A stretch of 64,000 nucleotides of DNA, taken from positions 1,198,740-1,262,739 of the forward strand of contig PJRA01000016.1 of assembly GCA_016987375.1 (NCBI GenBank). Direction: 5' to 3'. Source of the stretch: Brachionus koreanus. Lineage: Eukaryota; Rotifera; Eurotatoria; Ploima; Brachionidae. Numbering within the stretch: the first letter of the stretch is position 1; every line of letters starts with the position of its first letter. A program made the position numbers and the translations under genes. The notes beneath the pieces are model-generated. The model worked only from the letters and a program-made list of their open reading frames with translations, was not told the DNA's origin and did not search any database. Below, in pieces: positions 22,802-34,192 of the stretch.

Positions 22802-24401
22802 GTTGTTAAAAAATAATTGGTTGATTTTAAGAAAAAATTTAATAAAACTAGTCACATATTTTGAAACATTGTTGATAAATAGTATATTTTGTTGCAATAT
22901 ACTAAGCAAAGATTAGAATAAATTAAAAGTTTAAGACTGTTTTTGTGTCGCTTTGGCTTTTATGAATTATTTTCAACCAACAAAAATTGAACACAACTTT
23001 AAGAGAATTTCCCATTTAAAATATAGAAAAAAAGAGAACAAAAGTTCATTTATTGTAAAGGAATTTTACTATTTATAAAATCTTCAATTTAACTAGAAAA
23101 TAAAAAACTTGGCGAAATTGAAATAAAAATGAACAAATTTCTAATAGCCGTGTTGGCTTTAGCTTTGGCTCATCAAGCTATATCAGACAAGACTGTCTAC
23201 TTTGAAGAAAGATTTGATAGCGAAGATGCTTTCAATCAGCGATGGGTTGAATCAACTTTTAAAGGAGCTGAACAAGGTGCTTTCAAATTGTCTCATGGAA
23301 AATTTTACGGTGATGCTGAGAAAGATGTTGGCATACAAACATCACAAGATGCTCGCTTTTATGGCATATCAGCCAAGTTTGAGCCATTCTCAAACGAAGG
23401 CAAGTCACTTGTTGTTCAATTTACGGTAAAACACGAACAAAAAATTGACTGTGGTGGCGGCTACATTAAATTGTATCCAAAAGATTTGGATCAAAAGTCT
23501 CTGCATGGTGACTCGGAATACTATATCATGTTTGGACCTGATATTTGTGGCTATTCGACAAAAAAAGTTCATGTTATTTTCAATTATAAAGGCAAGAATT
23601 TATTGACTAAAAAAGAAATTAAATGCAAAGATGACGAACTAACTCATTTGTACACTCTAATCGTCAATCCGGACAATACATATGTTGTCAAAATAGATAA
23701 TGAAAAAGTCGAATCAGGAAAACTCGAAGAAGACTGGGACTTTTTACCACCAAAGAAAATTCCGGATCCAAATGCCAAAAAACCAGACGATTGGGTTGAT
23801 AACGAAAAAATGGACGATCCAAATGATTCAAAACCAGAAGATTGGGATAAACCAGAATTTATTCCCGATCCGGATGCCAAAAAACCAGACGATTGGGATG
23901 ATGAAATGGACGGTGAATGGGCTCCACCAAAAATAAACAATCCTGAATACAAAGGTGAATGGAAACCAAAACAAATCGATAATCCAAATTATAAAGGACC
24001 ATGGATACACCCTGAAATAGATAATCCAGACTATACTGCTGATGAATTTTTGTACAAATACAATGACATTGGTGCTGTTGGATTTGACTTGTGGCAAGTT
24101 AAATCTGGCACTATTTTTGACAATATTTTGGTTACAGATGACGAAAGCCATGCTGAACAAGTAGGCAATGAAACCTGGGGTCAAACAAAGGACGCTGAAA
24201 AAGCAGCAAAAGAGAAATTAGACGAAGAAGAAAGACAACGCGAAGAAGAAAAACGAAAACAAGAAGAAGCTGAAAAAGCCAATGAAGACAAAGGTGAAGA
24301 TGAAACCGATGAATCAGCAGATAACGAAGCCGAATCAGCTGATGCTGAAAAAGATGAATTGTAAAATAAAAATCTAGCTCATTTCAATAATTCAGAATTA
24401 A
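22802..24401 (+). repeat. 1,600-bp direct duplication, copy 2 (calreticulin block)
   Basis: Second copy of the block at 17515-19114, same orientation, 5,287 bp downstream, carrying the whole calreticulin gene with the same upstream and immediate downstream sequence. Confidence 0.92.
23129..24364 (+). CDS. CALR: Calreticulin, copy 2 (intronless)
   Basis: 411 residues, same signal peptide, globular domain, P-domain repeats, acidic tail and KDEL as copy 1. The only differences are GGT (Gly262) in place of AGT (Ser262), just before the first type-B repeat, and GTT in place of GTC at base 23569. Both reading frames are intact, so both copies may be expressed. The promoter region is also identical, so the two would be regulated alike. 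Such high identity means either a very recent duplication, gene conversion, or an assembly artefact from two haplotypes. Confidence 0.95.
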   Translation: MNKFLIAVLALALAHQAISDKTVYFEERFDSEDAFNQRWVESTFKGAEQGAFKLSHGKFYGDAEKDVGIQTSQDARFYGISAKFEPFSNEGKSLVVQFTVKHEQKIDCGGGYIKLYPKDLDQKSLHGDSEYYIMFGPDICGYSTKKVHVIFNYKGKNLLTKKEIKCKDDELTHLYTLIVNPDNTYVVKIDNEKVESGKLEEDWDFLPPKKIPDPNAKKPDDWVDNEKMDDPNDSKPEDWDKPEFIPDPDAKKPDDWDDEMDGEWAPPKINNPEYKGEWKPKQIDNPNYKGPWIHPEIDNPDYTADEFLYKYNDIGAVGFDLWQVKSGTIFDNILVTDDESHAEQVGNETWGQTKDAEKAAKEKLDEEERQREEEKRKQEEAEKANEDKGEDETDESADNEAESADAEKDEL

Positions 24402-24794
24402 ATTAGTTATTTTTTAATGTTGTTTTTTGTTAAATTTAAATTTTTTTATCTTAAATTAAAATTTTTAAATTCCAGATTATTTTTCAATTAAAATAATTAA
24501 TCATTAATAAATTTTTAATTATCTTATATTAATTTTTTCTTCGAAGTAAACTATAAAAAATATAAATTTAACGCTATTTGATAAAAATTACTTTTATAAA
24601 TTTAAATTTTTTTCGTAAAATAAACTACTGTTTGTTTTGCTTTACAAATTTTTAAAATTTAACTACATAGCTTATTTATTTTCAGATTTTTTTTTTCTAA
24701 CATTAATTGCTATAGAATTTAGAAATAATTTTTTTTATCTAATTAAATGATTTTTAGACCATCAAAAATTAAAATTTAAAAATCTATTTTTATT
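24402..24794. other. Intergenic region before PAXBP1
   Basis: AT-rich, about 390 bp. It presumably holds the PAXBP1 promoter; no TATA box or other element stands out. Confidence 0.4.
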
Positions 24795-27700
24795 ATGTTT
24801 AAAAAATCTAAGCGAAATTTTCGTTCCAAACGTACCGAAATTGATTCGGATGATGAAAAGAACACATCCGTTGATGCAGTAGCCTCAATCACTAATTCGC
24901 AATTATCCGACCAGGTCCTAAGGTCAAAGCCAGAATCGACCAAATTGAGTTTTGAAGCTGAGGAAGAGGAAACTGTTGAATTTAAAGTAAAAAAATCTAA
25001 AGAGAGTAGACGAATAGCCAAAGAGCTGAAAAAAACTAAAAAAGAAAAGGACAAAAATGGTCATGAGCGCAATATTTCTGTAAAAAAAGAAGACATTTCT
25101 TCTGAAATATATTTTAATGACGAAATAAGAGTAAAGCCTTTGAAGAAAAATGAAAAAAATTTGTCTAAATACCTCACAAATATATATGCCAATGAGGAAG
25201 TTAAATCCGAAGATGAGTTCAAATCATATGATATTGAATCTGATGAAGAAGTCAAACACACTGAAGTGAATGAAAACGACAAGCTTAAAGTAAATATTTT
25301 TCGACAAAATTTTTAAGAATTAATATTTTATTTTTGTTAGCGTCTTAGAGAAGAGTTTGAAATTTTGACTGGCGAAGATTTGGATCCAGTTGAAGGAGAG
25401 ACCGATGAAGCAAAGCGCTCTATGAAACTCATGCTTAAAAGTGGAATTATACCAGATGCTAATTTGATTCATGAAGCTAGAAAAAAACGCCAAATGGCTC
25501 GACAAGGAGACTATATCCCCATAGAACGTAGTAAACCGGCAACTGGAAAATCGACTCTAGTCAAGTATAATGATCAATTTTTCTTTCTAAAATTAAGCAT
25601 GAGTTGTTTTTTCTTATACAAAAAAAAGGACAAAAAATTAAGAAAAAATAAAACGAAAATCTAATTAAAATGTTCAAAATATTAAACTTTTATTTATTAA
25701 ATTTATTTTTCTTTTAAATAGAGAAGAAGAAGAGGACTTGAGTGAAGATGAGCATGGTGTGACGCAGAAAAATTCTCGTCTTAACATGAACTATCGAGAA
25801 GAATACCGCAAAGAACGGTACATAACTCGGAGCAATTTTTTGGCTTTTGAACAAGGCAGTGATGATGATAACAAGTCTGATTTCAGTGAGGACGAGTTGG
25901 AAAGATGGGAAAAAGAACAAATAAAAAAAGGAGTTCAAATTTCACAAGTCGGTAAACACCATAATATTAATAAAAAAAAATTTTATATCAAAATTTAAAT
26001 TATTTATTTTTAAAATTATTTTTTTTTTGTTTAATTTAAGTTTTCGTCAACTGATTTTAAAGATATTCAAAAAACAAAATTTATTGAAAAACTTCTTGGT
26101 GCTAACTTAGAGACCGAGCCGATGGAGATCGAAGCTACAGACGAAAAAGCAATCAGTGCAGACAAATTATCCTCGTTGTCACAAATTACATTTCTTAGTA
26201 TTAAAGACAGCCTCAAAGCAAAGTAGAAATAAATAAATTTTTATTTTTTTTTTTAATTAGATTTTTTTTCTAGTTTAAGTTCGTTTGAAGACACTCATAG
26301 ATCTAATTTGAACGAATATAACATGACTGTTGAGAATTTAGCTGCTAATAAGACTGATTTGGAAAATTTGCAAAAATCAAAGCCTTCCCTAGACAAACAG
26401 TATGCTTTCTACCAGGAATTAAAGGCTTATCTGACAGATTACATCGACTGTTACAATGAAAAAATAGTTGAGATTGAGAAAAGTGAACAAAAATGGATTG
26501 AGCTGTATAAAGAAAGATGTTCAAGGGTGTTAAACAGGCGTCAGGAGAACTTACGTGACCAAAATGCGGAAACTTCAATAAGTCTGTCTGCTAATAAAAA
26601 GCCACTAGATTCGGCTCATCAACAAAGAATTAAGCAACGAGAGAACAGAAGAAACTTGCGGCGAACTAGAAGACAAACTGAGTGTCGACACTCAGTTGAA
26701 CTTAATGAGGGTTTTTCGACTGATGATGAAGAAAGCCAAGAAGACATTGAGCTGTTCGAACAACAAAAGCAAGACTTGCTAAAACAGCTGAGGGATAATA
26801 TTTTCACTGATGTATTGGAAGACTTTTATAGTTTTAAATTAATTAAAAAACGCTTTGAAAAATGGAAAACTTTAAATGAAGAAAACTACAAGAACGCGTA
26901 TGTGTCTTTGTCATTGCCAAAGTTGTTTTCACCATTGATTCGTGTTGATCTAATTGATTGGAACCCATTGGAAAATGAGTCGCCAGACTATTTAGAAAAA
27001 ACTGACTGGTTCAAAGAATTATTGGGATTTCAGGATCAAAATTTGTCTGATGATGACCTGATGTTAGTGCCTTATATTGTAGAAAAGGTTGTTGTTGAAA
27101 AATTAATTGTTGTTGCCGATTCACTTTATGATCCTTTTTCGACAAAACAAAGCAGAAATTTTTCTAATTTGATCATCAATTTGGTCAAAACTTATCCAAC
27201 TATTAATGGACAAAGCATTAATACAAAAAAATTGATTGAGGTCATTATCGCAAAGTTTAAAAAAACCTTTGATCAAGAAGTTTTTGTTCCGCTTTACTCA
27301 AAACAGTAAGATTTTATTTTTTTGTTTTATTCTAAGTAAGATTTAAAGGGAGGCTATCAAATAAAAGTTTTATCGTTTAATTGAAGCTGACGAATATGAA
27401 AATGCAGTTCGTTTGAGGATAAGATAAGACCAATTTAAAAAGAAACAAAAAATAAAAAAGTTTAAACGGGTAAAATACTAACATGCAGCGAAACTGCTAA
27501 TCAACGTCCCGAATTAAGTGGGCCAACTAATTTAAAGAGGACTGGCCAACTAAATGCGAGCCCGTATATAAATAGGAAAGAGTAAATTAGTGAGATTGAT
27601 CAATATTATATGTTGAAAATCTCATTAACTGAGCAAATTAAGGGAAAAACCCAAAAAAAAAGTCAGCAAGGACGAAGCCGCTAGGACCTGTATAAAATCT

Positions 27701-30700
27701 GCTAGATTTTAGTAAAATAGCCTTTAGGAGAGAGTCAGATGAAGCTAGTTTGATATAAATTAAAAAAATTACATGAAATTGTTTATCATTTATTTTTTTT
27801 ATTGCTACAAAAAAAAATACCAAGAATGGTATTTGTTTTCACACAAAAAGTTAATTTTTTTTTAGCAAAATAAACAAGTAACATAAATTATTCTTTTCAT
27901 CTTTTGCTTTTGGATTAGTTCTTCATCTTGTAATTTAATCTTTCTAAGTATTTCTTTTGTTCGCGTGACTTGAATTTTCGTTTGACCACAATTAAGCAGA
28001 ATTGGATTTTCACCATGAATTTATCAATGTTTTTTTGTTTTCAAAAATAACAGATAATTTTATTTTTATAAAAATTATATTTTTAATTATTAAAAATTTT
28101 ATTAAATTAAATAAATGAAGTGTTAATCAGTCGATTAGGATAAGGGTACTAGCCTGTTGATTAACCTTGAAAATGAAAAAAAAATGAAAATTGGATTTTC
28201 TGCATGATCTTCGGTTGGCATTTCAAAAATTATTGGTTGCATCTTAGACTGATTGTTCTGAACTTTTTCAATTCGATCTATAAATGCCGAATTGTTTACA
28301 TCATTCGATAGATTTATTTCTATTCTTGTTTGTCTCTCAATCGGTTGTTTTTCATGAAACATTCTTTGAAATTAAATTAAATTCACATTTTTACAATTAA
28401 TTTGTTTTGTAGGAATAAAAAAATTAATTCTATCAAATATTTATTTTATTTATTTATTTATTTTGTTTTATCTACCGAGCTAATGCTCCTTACGATTAAA
28501 AAAAGATAAAATTTATAATCAGAATAAAATAATATATCCATAAATTTTCTTATTAGAAATTATCTAATATTTGATACAATATCGTCAATTAAATATAAAA
28601 TCATAGTTTTTTCACAGGAACACTGGTTTTAATCTAAATTAATGAATTAGTTTAAACTTTTCTTACAAGAGTTTTTTGAGAGGAAACACTCTGGGTTTCT
28701 GTGAATGGCCTTCTCCTTCGTTCATACAAGAGTTTTTTCAAAGTTATATCATCAAAGCTTTTAAAAAATCCAATATTATTAGATTAACTACTTGGAAATT
28801 TTTACAATTATTTGAAGCGACAATTATTTTGTCTTCTATTATTTAAAATGGTGCTGATTTAAGGTGCGTTTCATGCAAAGCTAAATTAAATTTAATTCGG
28901 CTTTTTGATTCTTTAGGCTCTTTAGATTAAGAATGGAGATAAAATTTTCAATTTTTATTTCACAATGGTTTTTGTAATAATAATGTGTTTTTGTGTTTTT
29001 TTTTAAATCCATTAAAAAATATAAAATCAACCAAGATAACTAAAAATTTGATTTCTACGCATGTCATTTTGTAAAATTTTTTTCAACTTTTTTTGTTATT
29101 TTTAAAATTAAGCTAAAAAATTAGCATATAATCAATTTTTAAATAGATGAACAAAAAAGGAATTAAATAATATTTAAAATTTTAATTTTATAATATTTTT
29201 AGAAAGAAGCTTGGTTTTGCTAAAGCATCAAAAAGTCAAAAAAATCTACTTAATTTTTGCTTGACGCGCGTCTTACAAAAACTATTTTTTCCAAAATATA
29301 TTTTTACTAATATCATTTAACAAATTTTTTCTATTTAATTTTTTTGTCTAAATATCTGATTGTATCACTAATATTTCAAATATTAAAAATATTTTTTCTT
29401 TAATTTCTCTGTCAAATATTATTGCTGGTAAACTCTCAATTGTTCATTTTTTTTAATTTAAAAAAAAAAAGTGATTGAAATCGAAATTTAAAATTTTATT
29501 CATATCAATCAAAATAATTAAAAACAACTTAAAGAATTTAATTTTTGTCATTTAATTTTATTTCTTTAATACTATAATTTTAATGGCATAATTTTCTATA
29601 TTGAAAAAGACTGTTGGGCGTTTATTGAATGAATAAATTAGTAAATAATAATCAAAATATTGAATCAAATAAAATAAATTAAGAAGAACTGGTGTGATGA
29701 ATTTTGTCATGTTATGAAGGATTTGAGCTTATTGACACCTTAAATATTGATTGCCATTTTTATGACTATATTATTACACAACCTTATAGAAGAAGCTTTT
29801 GTTTAATGCGAATACTTTGTCAGAAAATTTATAAATTACTTATAAATTACATACCATCTTATAGAGCAGAAGATTTTCTAAGAGAAAACTTTTATTCTTA
29901 AAAATGGATAAATGCATGATAATTATTGAATATTTTTATTACATATTCTGAAATTAACAACAAAAATAAATTTTTCAAATTTTTAAATATATTCTAAGGA
30001 AAAAAAAATTATGCCAGGTTAAATAAATATTTTCTCAACTGAAACAAAAACAAATGTTTCTAAATAAATCTAATTTAAAATATGATAATAAATAATAAGT
30101 TTAAATTGTAGAATTTTAAGTCTTTAAAAAATTTTATTAAAAAAAAAAAGTTAACATTGAAATTTTTGTTTAGTAAAAATTTATTATGAACTAAAAGGTT
30201 AACAACAAACACAACGGGTAGATAATTCTACATTTGATAACTCTTTGATTTACTTTAGCTTTTAATAAAAATTCTTATATTCTAATATGAAATAATCAAA
30301 ATAATTTTTAGACTGATCCAACAGCATTCGAGTGAAGCGAGCATATTTTTCTATAGACAATTTTATTCATGTGCAAAGGTGTTTTCGAATGTGCTCTTAT
30401 GGCAAGATGTTTTAAGTGAAGGTGTCCTAAAAGAGCTTGCCATTGACTGCTTACTGAACCGCTACATCCTAATAGCACTACAAAACATGGAGTCGAGCAT
30501 TCAAACTATAGAAATAATTGAATATGTAAGGTTCAAAAGAAAAATTTGTTCATAATTTTATTTTTTAAATTAAAAGCTGGTCAAAAAGCTGCCAAAAAAT
30601 TGGTTGGAAGCCAACATTGAGACCACAAGCACAATGAATCTTCCCCAACTGCTCAGCTTAATTCGACTTGTGCGTCGAATTGCTGACCAAATACACGACA

Positions 30701-30828
30701 ATGATTTTAAACAAAAGAAAATAGACTCAAGTCAATTTAGAGAACAAATACAGACAATTCGCAAGCTATTTTTGACAATGGGAGCATCGGATCAGGCGAT
30801 CGCGTTATCAAATGCATATGATCTTTAA
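24795..30828 (+). CDS. PAXBP1: PAXBP1 / GC-rich sequence DNA-binding factor homologue
   Basis: Seven exons: 24795-25289, 25341-25564, 25722-25951, 26063-26222, 26274-27305, 30312-30525, 30577-30828 (about 868 residues; the human protein is about 917). The exon 3/4 border is uncertain: 25947 (GTCGGT) to 26041 also stays in frame. Matches to the family, in order: MFKKSKRNFRSKR start; VEFKVKKSKESRRI; GIIPDANLIHEARKKRQMAR; ELERWEKEQIKKGVQI; the GCFC domain with YAFYQELKAYLTDYIDC, RRQENLRDQ, STDDEESQ, FEDVLE-like DVLEDFYSF, YVSLSLPKLFSPLIR, DPFSTKQS; and, after the long intron, FFYRQFYS, LLNRYILIALQN and LPKNWLEANI. The protein is nuclear; the vertebrate version links Pax factors to histone methylation, and GCFC proteins are tied to splicing factors. 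Exons 6 and 7 lie 3 kb away from exon 5 but keep phase (CA/A junction). Introns other than number 5 are 51-157 nt. Confidence 0.9.
27306..30311 (+). other. 3-kb fifth intron of PAXBP1
   Basis: GTAAGA...TTTTTAG, about 20-60 times longer than the gene's other introns. It contains a promoter-like stretch (CCCGTATATAAATAGG, about 27560) and a repeat at 27671-27755 that recurs at 54411-54505. There is a minus-strand open frame at 28135-28362 and a plus-strand one at 29704-29901, both short and unmatched. The rest is AT-rich. It looks like intron growth by insertions. Confidence 0.6.
27671..27755. repeat. Dispersed repeat, also at 54411-54505
   Basis: Both copies read G-CGAAGCCGCTAGGAC, then TGTATAAAAT-TGC, then AGAGTCA, then GAGCTAGTTT or GAAGCTAGTTT. 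The family is unknown; a mobile-element fragment is likely. Confidence 0.6.
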
Positions 30829-31051
30829 AAAAAAAGCTAACATAATGTTATTTTTTTTTTCTTTTTCTTCTTTAATTTTTGGTTGTAAATAATAGAATTT
30901 TAATAAAAAATAAATTTAAATTTTTGAATTTAGGAGAAAAAAGGCCATGGAAAGCTTTTAGTATTTATTTAAAGATTAACTAGTTTTATCTAAATTACTA
31001 ATTTTAGAATCTTGTTTTCAGTCAGTTTTTTATAAAAAAAAAAAAAAAGTG

Positions 31052-31059
31052 TATATAAA
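31052..31059 (+). promoter_or_regulatory. TATA box of the ankyrin/SOCS-box gene
   Basis: TATATAAA after a poly-A tract, 56 nt before the ATG. It is the only such motif in the 280-bp gap after the PAXBP1 stop. Confidence 0.5.
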
Positions 31060-31107
31060 GCCGATTTAAGGCGCAATTAGTTGGAACCCGGTTTAGAATA
31101 TTTAAGT

Positions 31108-31956
31108 ATGAGCATTAATCAAATAGATAAAGAAGAGTTTTGCATAAATGCGATCGAAAAAGACAATCTGGATAAATTGAAGCAGTTTTTGTCTAGTGGA
31201 ATCACAATTAACTCATTTCTGAGAAGTAGACGCAAAATTTGGGACACAAACAGCTTTAGTGTGCTGGCTATTGCAGTTTTTAATGGCTCCGGAAAAATAG
31301 TTGACTATTTGCTGGCCAAAAATGTGCACATTAACCAAGTCGATAATTTAAAAAAGAGGACTGCACTTCATTGGGCTGTGGCCTCGGGTCATTTTAAACT
31401 TTCTAAAAAACTGATTGAAGCAGGAGCTGAGGTGAATGTCAAAGACCGTGATTCAGTGACCCCATTGATACTAGCGGCTAACCTCGGTGATTTGGAAACA
31501 GTAAAAATTTTAATAAAATGTGGCGCTGATATGAACATTACGGACAGAATGAATTCATCTGCTCTGCATTATGCTTGTATGAGATTTCATGCCGATATTG
31601 CCAGAGAGCTGGTGATGAACGGCTGCACATGCAACACAAACACGCCGTTCAGCTTTTGCTCGCCACTGAAATACCTAATCTTAGACAAACAGTACAGCAC
31701 AGCTATTTGTTTAATCGAAAGTGGATGTGATTTGGGCTCTGAAAAGTGGATTCAAGATGGCTCGTTTGCAATAAATAACAAAATTGATGAGGATTTTTTG
31801 AATTGGATCAAGTGCTATATTAAAAGGCCACCAACGCTAATGAGTTTGTGTAGACAGAATATCAGAAAAAATCTTGGCAGCATAAATCTTGCACAAAAAA
31901 CTGATCTTATCACTCTACCAAGATATTTAAAAGACTTTCTTATGTTGAAATTTTGA
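31108..31956 (+). CDS. Ankyrin-repeat and SOCS-box protein (ASB-like)
   Basis: 282 residues from the ATG at 31108; the frame stays open 27 nt upstream but that start would be TTG. Several ankyrin repeats are visible: FSVLAIAVFNGSGKIVDYLLAKNVHINQVD, TALHWAVASGHFKLSKKLIEAGAEVNVKD, TPLILAANLGDLETVKILIKCGADMNITD, SALHYACMRFHADIARELVMNG and a weaker fifth.. The last ~40 residues form a SOCS box: PPTLMSLCRQNIRKN, then ITLPRYLKDFLML, with the BC-box L-x3-C-R and the LP-x-Y-L end. ASB proteins are substrate receptors of Cullin-5/Elongin B-C ubiquitin ligases; the substrate here is unknown. Single exon, 280 bp after PAXBP1 on the same strand, with its own TATA box. Confidence 0.88.
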   Translation: MSINQIDKEEFCINAIEKDNLDKLKQFLSSGITINSFLRSRRKIWDTNSFSVLAIAVFNGSGKIVDYLLAKNVHINQVDNLKKRTALHWAVASGHFKLSKKLIEAGAEVNVKDRDSVTPLILAANLGDLETVKILIKCGADMNITDRMNSSALHYACMRFHADIARELVMNGCTCNTNTPFSFCSPLKYLILDKQYSTAICLIESGCDLGSEKWIQDGSFAINNKIDEDFLNWIKCYIKRPPTLMSLCRQNIRKNLGSINLAQKTDLITLPRYLKDFLMLKF

Positions 31957-32314
31957 ATGTATTTTTTTTCTATCTATTGATTTGGTTGTTTTGGACTTAA
32001 AATTTTTAAATTTAATCAATTTGTGTATTTAAAAAAATTAATTGTAAATAAATATCTAATTATTTTGACAAATTTTAGCTTTATATTTTTAAAATAATGA
32101 ATCAAATATTTTACTTATGAATGGAATAAAATTGAAGGTTTATTTTCAAAAAAACGATTCAACACCCACAAATAGCTATGGGTTTGAAACAGCTTAAGCT
32201 TAATTTATTTTACAAGAACAAAATATAAATTTTATTTATTTTTAATTATCATGAATTTACAATAAAATTTTTGGAAACAAATCTTAATCAAATCAAATCT
32301 TTGAATTTATACTC
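31957..32314. other. 3' flank of the ankyrin gene, no gene seen
   Basis: AT-rich; AATAAATATC near 32047 could serve polyadenylation. Nothing else recognised. Confidence 0.4.
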
Positions 32315-32600
32315 TCTTGGGGAGTGCATAGAAGGGCCTGTTTTGGTATTCATTTTTTTCTTTCATTCTAATTATATGTTCAAACTATTGCTGTATTTTA
32401 CTCTTAATACATAGACTAAATCGCTCTGAATTTGTTCTTTGTATAGTTCAAAGCTTGAAAATTTCTTAGGCCATTGTATCCACATAATCCTCCGCAGGTT
32501 TCCAGTGTGGAAAAAGTTGAGTTTTGTTTCCTTGCTATAGCTGGTTTATTTCCATTCTGCTCGGAGCCTAGCAAAACTACTCTATGCTGGCATTATTAAT
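32315..32600 (-). mobile_element. RTE/craniofacial-development-protein-like LINE 3' relic
   Basis: The minus strand reads VFHTGNLRRIMWIQWPKK, then FELYKEQIQSDL, then YVLRVK and, in a shifted frame, IPKQALLCTPQ. This is the C-terminal region (RRI-I-WPK...GHVLRM...IPKQAL-WTP) of a LINE reverse transcriptase. Frames shift, so it is dead. The same segment lies on the plus strand at 41060-41445. Confidence 0.7.
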
Positions 32601-32650
32601 TTTGTAACAAAAAATAAAAATTTAAAATTAGAAAAACTTTATTTCTAAGT

Positions 32651-32843
32651 GTCTAAAAACCGTTCTGCAAAATGTATCACTCAAATTTAGTCCGTGCAAA
32701 ATCTGTGAAATTTAATTTTAAAAATTTTTTAATTCATATCCTTTATGCACCATTGCAGAGATTAAATTTGATTTGACACAGATTAAATTTGGGTGATACA
32801 ATCCTTGTATCAGCTGATACATTTTGCAGAACGGTTTTTAGAC
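32651..32843. mobile_element. 193-bp MITE with perfect 29-bp inverted ends
   Basis: Bases 32651-32679 (GTCTAAAAACCGTTCTGCAA...) are the exact reverse complement of 32815-32843. A second inverted pair lies just inside (TGTATCACTCAAATTTAGTC against TGTATCACCCAAATTTAATC). It has no coding capacity and a loop of AT-rich sequence. It lies between two LINE fragments. A target duplication could not be made out, so the superfamily is open. Confidence 0.8.
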
Positions 32844-32855
32844 CCATAGAAAAAG

Positions 32856-33663
32856 TTATTCTAATTCTAAATTTTTGTTTTTTGTTTCAAACTGAACTTC
32901 TAAATTTCTAAATACAACCCATCTTTGTTCTTGCTCTCGAATTGAATAAAAGAATTGAATAAGATCCCCACGCTCTCGCCTATCTTTAAGAGTTTCTAAT
33001 CCCAAGTTAGCTAATCTTGACTCAAAGTTCAAACTTCTTATTTGTGGAACAAGTTTCGTTGCTCTTCTTTGTACTTGTTCAAGTTTAAGTATATCCTTCT
33101 TTAANNNNNNNNNNNNNNNNNNNNNNNNNNNNNNNNNNNNNNNNNNNNNNNNNNNNNNNNNNNNNNNNNNNNNNNNNNNNNNNNNNNNNNNNNNNNNNNN
33201 NNNNNNNNNNNNNNNNNNNNNNNNNNNNNNNNNNNNNNNNNNNNNNNNNNNNNNNNNNNNNNNNNNNNNNNNNNNNNNNNNNNNNNNNNNNNNNNNNNNN
33301 NNNNNNNNNNNNNNNNNNNNNNNNNNNNNNNNNNNNNNNNNNNNNNNNNNNNNNNNNNNNNNNNNNNNNNNNNNNNNNNNNNNNNNNNNNNNNNNNNNNN
33401 NNNNNNNNNNNNNNNNNNNNNNNNNNNNNNNNNNNNNNNNNNNNNNNNNNNNNNNNNNNNNNNNNNNNNNNNNNNNNNNNNNNNNNNNNNNNNNNNNNNN
33501 NNNNNNNNNNNNNNNNNNNNNNNNNNGTGGAACCCCACTTAGCACATCAACCCAATCAGATTCATACTGACCTATTACAACTCTCTGTTTCCTATCTTGT
33601 AGAAAATTTTCGAGCCATGCCAAAAGCTTACCGGTAAATCCATAGCTATTTAACTTGATCTAA
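32856..33663 (-). mobile_element. LINE reverse-transcriptase gene, C-terminal part, interrupted by an assembly gap
   Basis: The minus strand from 33661 reads KLNSYGFTGKLLAWLENF, LQDRKQRVVIGQYESDWVDV and LSGVP, then 422 undetermined bases. After the gap come LEQVQRRATKLVPQIRSL and RLANLGLETLKDRRERGDLI, with a stop at 32856. This is the standard order of a jockey/CR1-type LINE (palm entry, SGVP before the catalytic DD, then the C-terminal QRRATKLVP block). The catalytic box would lie in the gap. The frame is open on both sides, so this copy may be younger than the others. Confidence 0.85.
33105..33526. other. Assembly gap (422 N)
   Basis: Run of undetermined bases inside a LINE reverse-transcriptase gene; repeats like this are a usual cause of gaps. 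Confidence 1.
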
Positions 33664-34192
33664 AAAACATGAACCTTCTTCTTTTAATAAGGTATTTTGT
33701 TTTTATATCTTAGACAATTTAAATTATGTTAAAAAATCTAATCTGTTTAGTTTGATCGTTTACTAATTCAATTACCTAGCTGATTTTAGAAGTAATCTGC
33801 TCCTTTTTTTAATGTGTTGAATTTTTTCATGTAAATAGCTTGGCATCTTTGGTATGTATAGCATGTTTTCGAGAAATTTAATTGAGTCGCGAAAACTTCT
33901 GTTTGACAGCATTAAAAAAATCTTTATTTTTATCCCCTAGATAGCTTCACGAACATGTTATTTTCAAAATTTTTAATTATTAAGATTTAATGATTTATTT
34001 AAATTGGTTTAATTTTTGTCTATTGACTAATAAAGCTGTATTTTGTTCATTATAAAATCAATGTTAGCTTTGTCAACTTAAATCTCAAGCATTATTTTTA
34101 ATTAAAAACAAGCATATTAATAAATCCGTTAGAGCATTCATATTGATTTGATTTTTTCGTTAAATAAGGAAATTTCATTTTTTAAATTTAAA
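33664..34192. other. Intergenic region upstream of the coiled-coil gene
   Basis: AT-rich, no gene or repeat recognised; presumably holds the promoter of the gene at 34193. Confidence 0.4.

Noticed and set aside
27355..27425. UVR-motif-like reading (RLIEADEYENAVRLRIR) after PAXBP1 exon 5
   Set aside because: Only about 20 residues before a stop, no surrounding domain; treated as chance.
28135..28362. Minus-strand 75-codon frame in the PAXBP1 intron as a nested gene
   Set aside because: The sequence after MPTEDHAENPI runs into low-complexity Phe codons and no usable acceptor lies before the similar HGENPILL stretch at 28010, so no gene model closes.
29704..29901. Plus-strand 65-codon frame in the PAXBP1 intron
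   Set aside because: It has no ATG start in frame, follows a stop directly and matches nothing I know.
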